From: Tsuneonella flava
GTDB taxonomy: Bacteria; Pseudomonadota; Alphaproteobacteria; Sphingomonadales; Sphingomonadaceae
NCBI RefSeq assembly: GCF_002870965.1
Contig: NZ_PHSO01000001.1
Span: 326,636 to 390,635, forward strand
Length of the DNA stretch: 64,000 bases
Reading direction: 5' to 3'
In this document: positions 7,705 through 16,427 of the stretch, in pieces
How positions within the stretch are numbered: the stretch's first letter is position 1
How the letters are laid out: every line of letters begins with the position of its first letter
Translations under genes and position numbers: made by a program
Notes under the pieces: model-generated
Databases searched by the model: none
What the model saw: only the letters and a program-made list of their open reading frames with translations
Told to the model about the DNA's origin: nothing

Positions 7705-8841
7705 TCAGAAACCCGCAGAAAGCGTTACGGCAACGCCATCTGGCGGGTCTGCGTCACCTGCCAGTTTAAAACGGTAGTCCAATGCCAGACGCAAGGGAAC
7801 CGGCCCGGTATCCCAGTTCACAGCCACCGATGGACCGATATCGAGCCGCCCCGCACCGCGCTGCACCCCGCCCGATACACCGCCCCCAACGAACAGGCGC
7901 GCAGTGGATGTAGTGATCGCTTCGCGTTCGGCCCGCAAATGGCCATCGATAAACGCCGTGGCGTACCCTCCCCCTACGTAGCCCGACTGGAGATAGCCCG
8001 TTGCCGTTCCGCCGAGCGGAAGTTGTGTCGCGGGCAATTCCGCAACAACGGCGAGAGCCGGGCGTACCTCGGTTTGGCCGCCCTGATCGAATACGCGCAT
8101 TTCGGCCTGTATCTGCAAGGGCACGTCGGGCAGCGGCTTCCCCCCGATGCCGATCGCCAGCTCGCTCTGGCGCGGCTGATCGGGGGTGGCGGTCAGCCGG
8201 GTATAGAGAAATGGCCGATGGTCGTCGCGCGATAGCGCACGGCGCAGCACGATCCCGACCTGGCTGCCTCCATACGTCGACGGACGGTTGCCGCCGGACG
8301 CGAACCGTCGCGACGACGCGGTCGGGCGATAGAAAACCCAGCTATCGATTCGCCAGAGCGGCACTTGCGCCGCTCGGTGCGCGGGCTGCGTTGCATGAGA
8401 GGTCCGGGCCGCTGGTGAAACACGCTGCTGCTGCCGCAAAGTCGCCGCGCGCTGCTGGCGATGTGGAGAACAGGCCGGACATAAGGCCGGTGCAGTGCCG
8501 ACAGCGACGGGGGGCGTATCGGGCGCAATGCGCCCCCGCACCGCCATCGGTCTTGTGGTTGCCCGCCATTTCGATCCGATGGCCACGCGCCTGTTCGGTG
8601 GCGCCATTCTCTCAGGGCTGCCGACAGGACTGCCAATCGGGGATACCATCACGAAGGGGATGTCATCTGGCACGCGGGGGATTGGCGGCTGGGCATATGG
8701 CACCGATCCGGCGGGCAGATGTGCTTCATCGGTCGGCCAGTTCCACACGACAAGACGAATGGAGATCCACACCGCCAGCAACCCGGCAAAGGCGACGATC
8801 GGCCTGCCGCGTCGCTGCGGCACGCGCCGCGATCCCGTCAT
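7705..8841 (-). CDS. NfrA C-terminal-domain-like outer-membrane/envelope protein
   Basis: A 378-residue protein directly downstream of the NfrB-like glycosyltransferase, overlapping it (ATGA at 8838-8841). That overlap fixes the start at MTGSRRVPQR, although the frame extends further upstream. One transmembrane or uncleaved signal segment is at residues 14-31. A long proline/arginine-rich linker (about 40-180) follows, then a domain with alternating hydrophobic residues ending in phenylalanine (VTLSAGF), as in outer-membrane barrels. This matches the C-terminal domain seen in phage-N4-receptor NfrA-type proteins. The TPR-containing N-terminal half of E. coli NfrA is absent. Assignment is moderate and leans on context. 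Confidence 0.55.
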   Translation of the reverse strand: MTGSRRVPQRRGRPIVAFAGLLAVWISIRLVVWNWPTDEAHLPAGSVPYAQPPIPRVPDDIPFVMVSPIGSPVGSPERMAPPNRRVAIGSKWRATTRPMAVRGRIAPDTPPVAVGTAPALCPACSPHRQQRAATLRQQQRVSPAARTSHATQPAHRAAQVPLWRIDSWVFYRPTASSRRFASGGNRPSTYGGSQVGIVLRRALSRDDHRPFLYTRLTATPDQPRQSELAIGIGGKPLPDVPLQIQAEMRVFDQGGQTEVRPALAVVAELPATQLPLGGTATGYLQSGYVGGGYATAFIDGHLRAEREAITTSTARLFVGGGVSGGVQRGAGRLDIGPSVAVNWDTGPVPLRLALDYRFKLAGDADPPDGVAVTLSAGF

Positions 8842-10238
8842 GCCGTGGCCCTGGCATCGGGCATATCCGGGTGAACCCGATGGCTGGTCTTGTCCCAGCG
8901 CGGCGCATGTCCGCGTAAAGTCCGCAGATAGCTCCACAGAGCGCGTCGCCCGGCCATAATGGCGATAATGTTCGCCACCGGGATACGCAGCAATGCGCGC
9001 CCCCCTTCTGCCAGACCATATTCATGTGCAGTGAAGCCGAAGCGGAAAATGGCCCGCCAGATCACCCCGAACAGCATCAGCCAGAGGAACGCGCGCATCG
9101 CTGGAGAAGGCAACGTGGCTTCCGGCGGCCAGTTCACACCCACCAGCCCAAGAGCCAGCACCACTCCGTTCCATACGATTGTCAGATAGGCCAGTACCAG
9201 CGCCAGCGCCGCCAGCGGCCCGCGCCGGTCACGCATCCGCATCCACATATCCAGCATGGTCCGGCCCCAACCAAGCCGATCCCACGACTGGAAGGATATC
9301 CCCTGAATCCAGCGGGCCTTCTGGCGCACGGCCATGTCCAGACAGCTGGGAAAGGCAGCACGTGTCGCCACCAGTCGGCCATCCGGCGTACGGCACCGCA
9401 AAAACCGGCTACGCCCGCCCAGAGCGGCAATTTCGAGGCCAAGTGCATAGTCTTCGGTAAGGCTATCATCATCGAACGGACCATCCATTCCGCGCCGGGC
9501 AGAAAGCCTGCCCAGCATTGGCCGGGCGATGGCACAGCCGACCCCCGCCGTTGGAATGCCTGCCCCGATCGCATCGCGCACCAACATCGTCTTGGTATGC
9601 GCTTCGGCAAATTCCTCGCAGTAATGCGAACCGATCCAGCGTGAATCGGGCAGTGCAGCGGGGATCACCGGCAATTGCACCAGCGTGCATGTATCCATCG
9701 CCCGATCGAACACGCCCATAGCGGCCCGATCCACCATATCTTCGGCATCGTGGACCACCACCATGCGGAACGACACGCCCGATCGCCGTTCGTCGTCGCA
9801 CAGCGCACGATAGAGGCGATTAAGGCAATCGGCCTTTGTCGTGGGCCCGGTATGATCGGTCATCACCAGCCGGATACGCGGATCACACGCTGCAACCTGC
9901 ATCACTGCATCGATAGTGGCCGGATCGTTCGGGTAACATCCGACATAAATAGTCAGTGCATCGTGGCCCCATTGTTGCGTCATATGGCGCAAGGTGGGCC
10001 CGATTACCCGGCTTTCCCGCCATGCAGCAACGAATACTGCGGCCTTTCCCGACAAACTCTCATCGAACCGATCGGATACCCTTATTGCGCGGGATTGCCC
10101 TCGCCTCTTCATAACAAGACGAAACCATATTAAATCTATTATGAGTTCGTCAATAAAACCCAAAACAAATATTATAATGGACAACACTGATAATTCATAT
10201 ATAAAAAAGCATACAACAGAAATTAATGAATTAAACAT
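8838..10238 (-). CDS. NfrB-like inner-membrane glycosyltransferase (GT2)
   Basis: A 466-residue processive-type glycosyltransferase resembling the N-terminal part of E. coli NfrB (phage N4 adsorption protein B), now understood as an exopolysaccharide synthase. An N-terminal membrane segment (about 5-43) leads into a GT2 core with YVGCYPNDP (99-106), GPTTKADCLN (131-140), the acidic HDAED (163-167), LTEDY (260-264) and the VRQKARWIQG acceptor motif (304-313, Q-x-x-R-W). C-terminal membrane helices follow. It lacks the C-terminal MshEN-type domain that E. coli NfrB has after residue about 480. The first 40 or so codons are strikingly AT-rich. The downstream partner overlaps by 4 bases. Confidence 0.8.
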   Translation of the reverse strand: MFNSLISVVCFFIYELSVLSIIIFVLGFIDELIIDLIWFRLVMKRRGQSRAIRVSDRFDESLSGKAAVFVAAWRESRVIGPTLRHMTQQWGHDALTIYVGCYPNDPATIDAVMQVAACDPRIRLVMTDHTGPTTKADCLNRLYRALCDDERRSGVSFRMVVVHDAEDMVDRAAMGVFDRAMDTCTLVQLPVIPAALPDSRWIGSHYCEEFAEAHTKTMLVRDAIGAGIPTAGVGCAIARPMLGRLSARRGMDGPFDDDSLTEDYALGLEIAALGGRSRFLRCRTPDGRLVATRAAFPSCLDMAVRQKARWIQGISFQSWDRLGWGRTMLDMWMRMRDRRGPLAALALVLAYLTIVWNGVVLALGLVGVNWPPEATLPSPAMRAFLWLMLFGVIWRAIFRFGFTAHEYGLAEGGRALLRIPVANIIAIMAGRRALWSYLRTLRGHAPRWDKTSHRVHPDMPDARATA

Positions 10239-10285
10239 TTCTTATTTATCATTTAGGCGAATCATTACTTATCCATCTAAAGGCG
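10105..10285. other. AT-rich island across the nfrB-like 5' end and nhaA upstream region
   Basis: About 180 bases of markedly AT-rich DNA in otherwise GC-rich sequence. It covers the first roughly 45 codons of the NfrB-like gene (many ATA, TTA and AAT-type codons on the coding strand) and most of the divergent gap to nhaA. Just beyond it a small hairpin (GCAAGC-TTCC-GCTTGC, about 10287-10302) lies in front of nhaA. No single promoter can be chosen with confidence. Confidence 0.6.
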
Positions 10286-10333
10286 CAAGCTTCCGCTTGC
10301 AACGAATGATACAGTTCTCCAAAGACAGCATTC

Positions 10334-11566
10334 ATGTCCAAACATCGCAGCCCGCTCGCCGCCGTTGTCGCCCCGGTAAAGGCCATCACCGTTGCCCCGG
10401 TGAAAGCCCTGTTTGTGTCCGATGCTCGCGAAGGCATCCTGCTGATTTTGGTGGCAATTGCCGCGATAATCATCGCCAATTCGCCGCTGGCCCATGCCTA
10501 TCACGCGCTGTTCCATGCGACGCTGCCATTCACGCCGGTGCCCAAGCTGGATAATTTGCACCTGTGGATCAACGACGGTCTGATGGCGGTGTTCTTCTTC
10601 GTCGTCGGGCTGGAGGTGAAGCGCGAGCTGGTCGAAGGCGATCTGTCGAATCCAATGGCCCGCCGCCTGCCCGTGCTGGCCGCTGCAGCCGGCATGGCAA
10701 TCCCGGCCCTGATTTACATACTCGTCGCCGGTGATGATCCCGTTCTCGCGCGGGGCTGGGCCATCCCGGCGGCAACGGATATCGCGTTCGCGATGGGCAT
10801 CGTCGGCCTGCTGGGCAACAGAGTGCCGCAATCGCTGCGCCTGTTCCTGCTCACGGTCGCGATTGTCGACGATATCGGCGCAGTGGCCATCATCGCCTTG
10901 TTCTACACCGCACAGGTCAAGACCATGTGGCTGATTGCTTCGGTCGCTGTCGTGGCGATCCTGGCGGTGATGAACATGCGCCGGGTCGATAACCTGATGG
11001 TATATGCGCTGGCAGCGATCGTGCTGTGGGTCTGTGTGCTCAATTCCGGCGTCCACGCCACCATCGCCGGGGTTGTTGCCGCACTGATGATCCCGATGCG
11101 TAATCGCAAAGGCAACCCGCTGCTGGTCAAGGCCGAACATGGGCTGGCCCCTTGGAACGCCTATCTCGTGGTTCCCCTGTTCGGTTTCGCGAACGCCGGG
11201 GTCGATCTGCGCGGAATTGGGCTGGACGGCTTCTTCGCGCCGCTGCCGCTGGCCATTGCCGGCGGGCTGGTTCTGGGCAAGCAGGCCGGTATCCTTAGCG
11301 CGATACTCGGCGCCAAGTGGCTCGGCATTGCCAAGCCACCGGCGGGTGGAACATGGATGCACATCTGGGGTGTGGCCGCATTATGCGGGATCGGCTTCAC
11401 GATGAGCCTGTTTATCGGCACGATGGCATTCGCCAACAACAACGAATTGTTCGAGCAGGCGAAACTGGGCGTGCTGACGGGCACGTTGATATCGGTCGCA
11501 ATTGGTTACACCCTCCTGCGTCTGGCGCCACAGGTCGATGCCAATGAGGGCGCGAGCAAAGACTGA
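10334..11566 (+). CDS. nhaA: Na+/H+ antiporter NhaA
   Basis: Electrogenic inner-membrane antiporter exporting Na+ for incoming H+, serving salt tolerance and pH homeostasis. The 410 residues contain the hallmark ion-binding sites: TDIAFAMG with D149 (equivalent to D133 of E. coli) and the AIVDDIGAV pair D179-D180 (equivalent to D163-D164). The WINDGLMAVFFFVVGLE segment is also present. The N-terminus is about 25 residues longer than in E. coli. The start has no strong Shine-Dalgarno, so a start a few codons away is possible. It is convergent with nhaD and divergent from the Nfr-like pair. Confidence 0.95.
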   Translation: MSKHRSPLAAVVAPVKAITVAPVKALFVSDAREGILLILVAIAAIIIANSPLAHAYHALFHATLPFTPVPKLDNLHLWINDGLMAVFFFVVGLEVKRELVEGDLSNPMARRLPVLAAAAGMAIPALIYILVAGDDPVLARGWAIPAATDIAFAMGIVGLLGNRVPQSLRLFLLTVAIVDDIGAVAIIALFYTAQVKTMWLIASVAVVAILAVMNMRRVDNLMVYALAAIVLWVCVLNSGVHATIAGVVAALMIPMRNRKGNPLLVKAEHGLAPWNAYLVVPLFGFANAGVDLRGIGLDGFFAPLPLAIAGGLVLGKQAGILSAILGAKWLGIAKPPAGGTWMHIWGVAALCGIGFTMSLFIGTMAFANNNELFEQAKLGVLTGTLISVAIGYTLLRLAPQVDANEGASKD

Positions 11567-11886
11567 CCGCCTCGGCGGGTTCTCCCTCCACCCTGAGGCC
11601 CGCCCCTGAGTGCTCGCCCCTGAGTGCTCGCCCCTGACCTCAGGGCCCTGAGTGCCCTGCTGTCCTACACGGCGGGCAACTGGCATGACGGGGCATGGTC
11701 AGCGCACATGATATCGGGGCAATTGCATCCAACTACGATCGGCTTACGCACTCATGCAAAGGCCTGACTTTTTCCGCTCAGGACAGTGTAACATGTGGTC
11801 CATGTCTCACTCCGCAGCGAGGAGCGGCGGGCTATCCGGCCATCACCTATTCAGCCGGAAACGGCACCGGCGATGCCATCGCCGGT
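11567..11886. other. Intergenic region between convergent nhaA and nhaD, with short tandem repeat
   Basis: About 320 bases between the 3' ends of the two antiporter genes. A small hairpin follows nhaA (ACCGCC-TC-GGCGGGT, about 11568-11582). Next come two tandem 14-base units of the type CCTGAGTGCTCGCC (about 11606-11635) and related CCCTGA-rich sequence to about 11660. The second copy of the T-run/TCAGGACAGTGTAACATGTG motif is at 11766-11802. No gene is supported. Confidence 0.6.
11766..11802 (+). repeat. T-run/TCAGGACAGTGTAACATGTG motif, copy 2
   Basis: GACTTTTT followed by a few variable bases and TCAGGACAGTGTAACATGTG, then GTCCA. It is nearly identical to the copy upstream of ispG (38468-38504), including the flanking GAC and GTCCA. 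Here it lies between two convergent genes, so in this orientation it is not in front of any coding start. That weakens a simple promoter explanation. Confidence 0.6.
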
Positions 11887-13197
11887 TCAGCCTCCGGCCA
11901 CTCTCACCAGCGCCTCGGTTTCCAGCAGATAGATGCTCGCCCCGGCAAGATAGCCAAGAATTGCCAGGGGGCTGAACTTGCGGAGATACCACAGGAAATC
12001 GATCTTCTCGATGCCCATTGCGGCAACACCCGCAGCAGAACCGATAATCAGAATCGAACCACCCGTACCAGCGCAATAGGCCATGAATTCCCACAGGAAG
12101 CTGTCCTGCGGGTAAAGGTCCATCGGGTACATACCCATCGCCGCAGCCACCATCGGCACGTTATCGACGATGGCGCTAACTGCGCCGAACACCATCACGA
12201 TCACATCCAGCCTGCCGATCTCTGTATCGAGCCACTGAGCCACACTGGCCAGCACCCCGGCATGCTCCAGTGTCGCCACCGCCAGCAGAATACCGACGAA
12301 GAAGGTAATGGCGCTCATGTCGATCCGCGCCAGCGCGTTGACGATTGTCACCTGCTGCCGTTCTTCCCACGGTTTGTCGCGGTGCATCAGATCGCCCACC
12401 GCCCACACCAGCCCCAATCCGAACAGGATGCCAAGGAACGGCGGCAGATGGGTAATCCCCTTGAACACCGGCACCGCCAGCAATGTGCCCAGCCCCAGCG
12501 CGAACATCACATTGCGTTCGAGAGCAGGGGTTTGGTAAATCGGTTCATCACCGGCGCCCACTGTCACGGGATCGGGTGCGACGACCTTCCGCCCGCGCAG
12601 CCAGTAACTGACGATCATCAGCGGGACGAGCATGTTGATAAGGCTCGGCAGGATCAGCTTGCTGGTAATCGCAGCGGTGGTCACTTCGCCGTTGATCCAC
12701 AGCATCGTGGTGGTCACGTCGCCAATCGGGGACCACGCACCGCCTGCATTGGCGGCGATCACCACCATGCCGGTCACCAACAGGCGGTCCTCCCGCTCTT
12801 TCAGCAGCTTGCGGACCAGCGAGACGATCACGATCGTCGTCGTCAGGTTATCGAGCGCGGCCGAAAGGAAGAACGTGACGAACGAGATGAACCACACCAA
12901 TGTGGCCATTGTCTGCGCTCGCATACGGGATGTGATGACGGCGAAGCCATCATGGGCATCGACCACCTCGACCACTGTCATCGCACCCAGCAGGAAGAAC
13001 GCGATCTGCGCGGTATTGACCAGCGATTCGGACAGGTTCTCGTCAACGACATCCGGGCTTGCCGAAGCAAGGGCGTAAACGGTCCACAACAGACCTGCCC
13101 CGATCAGAGCAGCCGCGGATTTGTTGACGCCGGTGGGTTCTTCCAGCGCGATGAATATGTAGGCGACAATGAAGATCAGGACGAGCGTGGTTACCAT
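11887..13197 (-). CDS. nhaD: Na+/H+ antiporter NhaD
   Basis: A 436-residue multi-pass membrane antiporter of the NhaD/ArsB-like ion transporter superfamily, typical of marine and halotolerant bacteria; it exchanges Na+ (or Li+) for H+. Family features include the N-terminal LIFIVAYIFIALEEPTGVNKS segment, the ALDNLTTTIV and NAGGAWSPIGDVTTTMLW motifs in the two repeat halves, and SAIVDNVPMVAAAM followed by GTGGSILIIGSAAGVA. The product is expected to complement NhaA, its convergent neighbour. It lies downstream of a glyoxalase gene on the same strand, 88 bases away. Confidence 0.93.
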   Translation of the reverse strand: MVTTLVLIFIVAYIFIALEEPTGVNKSAAALIGAGLLWTVYALASASPDVVDENLSESLVNTAQIAFFLLGAMTVVEVVDAHDGFAVITSRMRAQTMATLVWFISFVTFFLSAALDNLTTTIVIVSLVRKLLKEREDRLLVTGMVVIAANAGGAWSPIGDVTTTMLWINGEVTTAAITSKLILPSLINMLVPLMIVSYWLRGRKVVAPDPVTVGAGDEPIYQTPALERNVMFALGLGTLLAVPVFKGITHLPPFLGILFGLGLVWAVGDLMHRDKPWEERQQVTIVNALARIDMSAITFFVGILLAVATLEHAGVLASVAQWLDTEIGRLDVIVMVFGAVSAIVDNVPMVAAAMGMYPMDLYPQDSFLWEFMAYCAGTGGSILIIGSAAGVAAMGIEKIDFLWYLRKFSPLAILGYLAGASIYLLETEALVRVAGG

Positions 13198-13285
13198 AGC
13201 CGCGCCCTTCGCAAATTCGCCGCGCTAAAGCCAGCGCAAGCGGCCCGTTTGCGACCAAAGTCGCCCGCGAGCCGCCTCCCCCGGA

Positions 13286-13723
13286 TTACCAGGTGCCGGT
13301 GTTTTCCATGCTTGCCCAAGGCTCTTGCGGAGGGAGATGGCCATCCTGCAACAGCTCCACTGAAATACCGTCGGGCGATTTCACGAATGCCATATGCCCG
13401 TCGCGCGGCGGACGGTGAACCGTATGCCCAGCATCCATGATCCGCTGACAGGTCGCATAGATGTCATCGACGCGGTAAGCGAGATGGCCGAAATTGCGAC
13501 CGTTATCATACATTTCAGGGGCGGAACCGTCTTCGGGCGGCCAGTTGTACGTCAGCTCAACCTCGGCAACGCCCTCTTCCCCCGGCGCGGCAAGGAAGAT
13601 CAGAGTAAAGCGCGCGGCTTCGACGTCGAAGCGGCGGACTTCTTCCAGACCGATCAGATTGAAGAACGCAATCGTTGCATCCGGATCGGTCACACGAATC
13701 ATAGTGTGCAGGAACTTTGTCAT
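13286..13723 (-). CDS. gloA: Lactoylglutathione lyase (glyoxalase I, VOC family)
   Basis: Isomerises the hemithioacetal of methylglyoxal and glutathione to S-lactoylglutathione in the cytoplasm. A 145-residue single-module VOC protein. The four metal ligands are readable as H6 (HTMIRVTD), E in VELTYNW, H in FGHLAYRVDD and E in SVELLQDG, matching the H/E/H/E pattern of nickel-type bacterial enzymes. The motif RPPRDGHMAFVKSPDGISVE is characteristic. A very good GGAGGT lies 6 bases before the ATG. It may be read with nhaD; a strong terminator separates it from torF upstream. Confidence 0.88.
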   Translation of the reverse strand: MTKFLHTMIRVTDPDATIAFFNLIGLEEVRRFDVEAARFTLIFLAAPGEEGVAEVELTYNWPPEDGSAPEMYDNGRNFGHLAYRVDDIYATCQRIMDAGHTVHRPPRDGHMAFVKSPDGISVELLQDGHLPPQEPWASMENTGTW

Positions 13724-13799
13724 GGGGATACCTCCATTTCACCGCCCCCATCGCAGCCAACACCCCTGCCAGACAAGCCCCATGCGAATGAGGCATCAA

Positions 13800-13829
13800 T
13801 AAAAACGGGGGGCACAATGGCCCCCCGTT
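13800..13829 (-). terminator. Rho-independent terminator after torF
   Basis: On the minus strand a stem ACGGGGGGCC...GTGCCCCCCGT is followed by TTTTTATT, 27 bases past the torF stop codon. The long G/C stem and U-run make it a strong intrinsic terminator isolating the porin gene from gloA. Confidence 0.85.
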
Positions 13830-13855
13830 CCCCCCTTAAACGCTGTCAGTCGGGA

Positions 13856-14830
13856 TCAGAAGCTGACGCCCAGCGTGCCGACAATCGTGCCATCGGTGAA
13901 ACCGTCGTCCACACCCAGCGCCTTCGCCTGGGGTGCTTCGACGCCGATGTACGACACACCGATTTCCAGCTTGTCGAGTACAGTCATGCTCGCCCCGATG
14001 GACCAGTCCCACGCTGTCTTGTCGGTGCTGAGCCCGGCGGTGTAATCCGGTGCGAGCGCCCCGCTGGTGTATCCGAGGTGGGCCGAAAGCGACACGGGCG
14101 TATTGGGAATGCCGACGCCCAGTTCGCCATGCAGATAGAGGTTGTCGTTTCCGCCCAGCGAGTCCTGCTTCCAGGCATAGTTGATGCCCAGGCTTGCCTC
14201 GACCGGCCCCAGCGTGGTGCTGACGGTGGCATAGGGTTCCCAGTAATCGACCGGGTCGAAAGCACCGTCGTTGGTCGGATAGACGAAATAGACCATGCCG
14301 ATGTCGAACGTGACGCCATCGGAGACATCGCCGCTCCACCCGGCAATCAGATCGAGCTCCATATTGCCGTAAGACGCGCCGCCTGCAAGTGACGAAGCCC
14401 ATGTGCCGACATACACGCCGCTGTCGTGGGTGACTGTGATGCCGCCCTGAATCGCCGGATCGCCCGCCGAAAGCGATGCGCCGCGGAAGCGGTAATCGGT
14501 CACCAGCGTTACGCTGCCCGATACGGTAAGGCCGGTTTCGCCCGCCTTGTTGCTGTCTTCGACCGGCTGGCTGGTGCGGATAACCGCACCCGATGTTTCA
14601 AGCGATGCAGCGGTATCGACGGAAGACAACGCATCGCTGTCGAAAGAAATGGCGCCGATAGCGCCGGTCGCAGCCGGAGTGGCATTCAGCGACACAGAAT
14701 CGAGCGACGACACATCGACCGATGTATCGACAATCGCTCCACCGTTGTCGGACGCCAAAGCGGGCGCTGCGATGAGGGCGGACGAACTGAGAATCGTTGC
14801 AGCGGCAAGGCTGCGAATGGACGTGAGCAT
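13856..14830 (-). CDS. TorF family putative outer-membrane porin
   Basis: A 324-residue secreted protein with a clear signal peptide (MLTSIRSLAAATILSSSALI, cleaved after APALA). A Ser/Thr/Asp-rich N-terminal stretch precedes a beta-barrel domain of the TorF/Gcw_chp type: LTVSGSVTLVTDYRFRGASL, DSGVYVGTWASSL, LDLIAGWSG and a terminal GTLGVSF. Such proteins are abundant outer-membrane channels in sphingomonads; the substrate is unknown. I chose the ATG at 14830, which is followed directly by the signal peptide and preceded by AAAGGAG. Upstream in-frame codons have no such features. The N-terminal extension of about 90 residues before the barrel is longer than usual. Confidence 0.85.
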   Translation of the reverse strand: MLTSIRSLAAATILSSSALIAAPALASDNGGAIVDTSVDVSSLDSVSLNATPAATGAIGAISFDSDALSSVDTAASLETSGAVIRTSQPVEDSNKAGETGLTVSGSVTLVTDYRFRGASLSAGDPAIQGGITVTHDSGVYVGTWASSLAGGASYGNMELDLIAGWSGDVSDGVTFDIGMVYFVYPTNDGAFDPVDYWEPYATVSTTLGPVEASLGINYAWKQDSLGGNDNLYLHGELGVGIPNTPVSLSAHLGYTSGALAPDYTAGLSTDKTAWDWSIGASMTVLDKLEIGVSYIGVEAPQAKALGVDDGFTDGTIVGTLGVSF

Positions 14831-15106
14831 GGCAAACTCCTTTAAGTTTGTGCCTTCGTCCCTACCTGCGTATCCACCCGTTCCCATCTTTGATTGCGGA
14901 AATCTGCGGTAAATGCACAATAAATGTGCATGGACATGCTGCACCGCACAAGAAAAATGTCGCTACCTTTCGTAAATCACCTGCATAGTGTTGATTTTAG
15001 GCATCAGGGGGTGGTTCATTCCTGCGTCAGCCATTGCCCGCCATCGGGCTCTCGCCTATGTGGCGCCTGCGTGCTGCGCGCGCAAAGCACTTCCGGCCCA
15101 ATCGTT

Positions 15107-15916
15107 ATGCTATCATCTCTCCGTCGCCTCTTTCGTCCTGATACTCCTGCCTCGGCGATGACCGCCGTTCCGGCGGGCACACGCTATTATGCGGTGGGCG
15201 ATATCCACGGGCAACGCGCGCTGTTCGATGCGTTGCTGGACGCGATCGCTCAGGACGATGCCGCCCGTGCGCCTGCCGATACACGCATTGTGCTGCTGGG
15301 CGATCTGGTGGACCGCGGGCCGGATAGCGCCGGGGTCATCGCCCGCGCCCGCCAGCTACAGGCGGAACGCCCCACCACTCTGCTGGCCGGCAATCACGAG
15401 GAAATGTTCCTCTCCGCATTCGAGGATACTGGAATGCTGCGCCATTTCCTGCGCCACGGTGGCCGGGAAACGGTGATGAGTTATGGTGTGAAGCGCAAGG
15501 AATACGACAACGCCACGCTCGATGAATTGCAGGACATCATGCACAAGGTCATCCCGGAGGAAGACCGCGCCTTTGTTGCCGCATTCGACACGCACCATCT
15601 GGCTGGCGATTATCTGTTCGTCCATGCCGGGATCGCGCCCGGCGTTCCTCTGGAACAGCAGAAGCGCCATCACCTGATGTGGATCCGCGAAGAATTCATC
15701 ACCTATGATGCGCCGCACGAACACATGATCGTGCATGGCCATACGATCAGTGCCGAGGTCGACGCGCGCGCCAACCGGATCGGCATCGATACCGGTGCCT
15801 ATAACACCGGCCGCCTGACAGCTCTGGCGCTGGAGGGGACATCGCGCCGCACGATTCAGGCAGTCAAAGGCGAAGACGGCGCGATCACGATCGAAACGGA
15901 ATCCCTCTGCGCCTGA
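15107..15916 (+). CDS. Serine/threonine-type metallophosphoesterase
   Basis: A 269-residue cytoplasmic phosphoesterase of the calcineurin-like PPP branch. Metal-binding signatures are all present: GDIHGQ (31-36), LLGDLVDRGPDS, LAGNHEEMF, FVHAGI and VHGHT. PPP-type bacterial members dephosphorylate Ser/Thr residues or dinucleotide polyphosphates (ApaH-like). Which applies here is not clear from sequence. The start at 15107 (MLSSLRRLFRPD) is typical of sphingomonad homologues; upstream codons in this frame are cysteine/histidine-rich and unlikely to be translated. It stands alone, upstream of the RNase P RNA on the other strand. Confidence 0.87.
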   Translation: MLSSLRRLFRPDTPASAMTAVPAGTRYYAVGDIHGQRALFDALLDAIAQDDAARAPADTRIVLLGDLVDRGPDSAGVIARARQLQAERPTTLLAGNHEEMFLSAFEDTGMLRHFLRHGGRETVMSYGVKRKEYDNATLDELQDIMHKVIPEEDRAFVAAFDTHHLAGDYLFVHAGIAPGVPLEQQKRHHLMWIREEFITYDAPHEHMIVHGHTISAEVDARANRIGIDTGAYNTGRLTALALEGTSRRTIQAVKGEDGAITIETESLCA

Positions 15917-15966
15917 TACTTACTGGCGTAGCCGGTTAATATGCAGATGTGAAATGCAGGCACAGG

Positions 15967-16380
15967 TGTCAGGGGGCCTGTAAGCCGGGTTCTGTACCGC
16001 CGACGGTATCCGAACATGCCGGACCGTATCGGCAGTGGCAGCCATTCATCTGGGCGACGGATTGCTCCGTGCGCTCAAGCAGCCAACCCGGGCGGGCGGG
16101 TCCGAAACAGACCTGCCCCGCTTTCGCGAAGGCGCGCCGCCCCTATTCGGCCTTGCTCCGGGTGGGGTTTGCCATGCGGGCCCTGTCACCAGCGCCCCGG
16201 TGCGCCTTTACCGCACCCTTTCACCCTTGCCTGTGAGGTTTCCCTCCATCGGCGGTATACTCTCTGTGGCACTTTCCCTCGGCTTGCGCCGGGCGGGCGT
16301 TACCCGCCACCCTTGCTTCGTGGAGCCCGGACTTTCCTCGACACGGGTTACCCCGCACGCGGCTGCCCGGCCCCCTGACG
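15967..16380 (-). ncRNA. rnpB: RNase P RNA (bacterial class A)
   Basis: Catalytic RNA that trims the 5' leader of tRNA precursors. On the minus strand the universally conserved GAGGAAAGTCCGGGCTCCAC lies at about 16320-16339 and the 3' signature ACAGAACCCGGCTTA at about 15980-15995. The ends pair as helix P1 (GTCAGGGGGCC with GGCCCCCTGAC, 16369-16379 and 15968-15978). This sets a length near 414 nucleotides, which fits alphaproteobacterial rnpB. Exact ends could shift by a few bases. Confidence 0.95.
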
Positions 16381-16427
16381 GAGCGGCATATAGTGGCACA
16401 CGTGCCTGCAGGGAAGAGCGTCTGGCG

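Noticed and set aside
11600..11665. Short CCCTGAGTGCTCG repeats considered as a CRISPR remnant
   Set aside because: Direct 14-base tandem units without spacers and no cas genes; simple tandem duplication fits better.
11695..13440. Plus-strand frame of about 580 codons opposite nhaD
   Set aside because: His/Gln/Arg-rich antisense translation with no family likeness; nhaD on the other strand has all family motifs.
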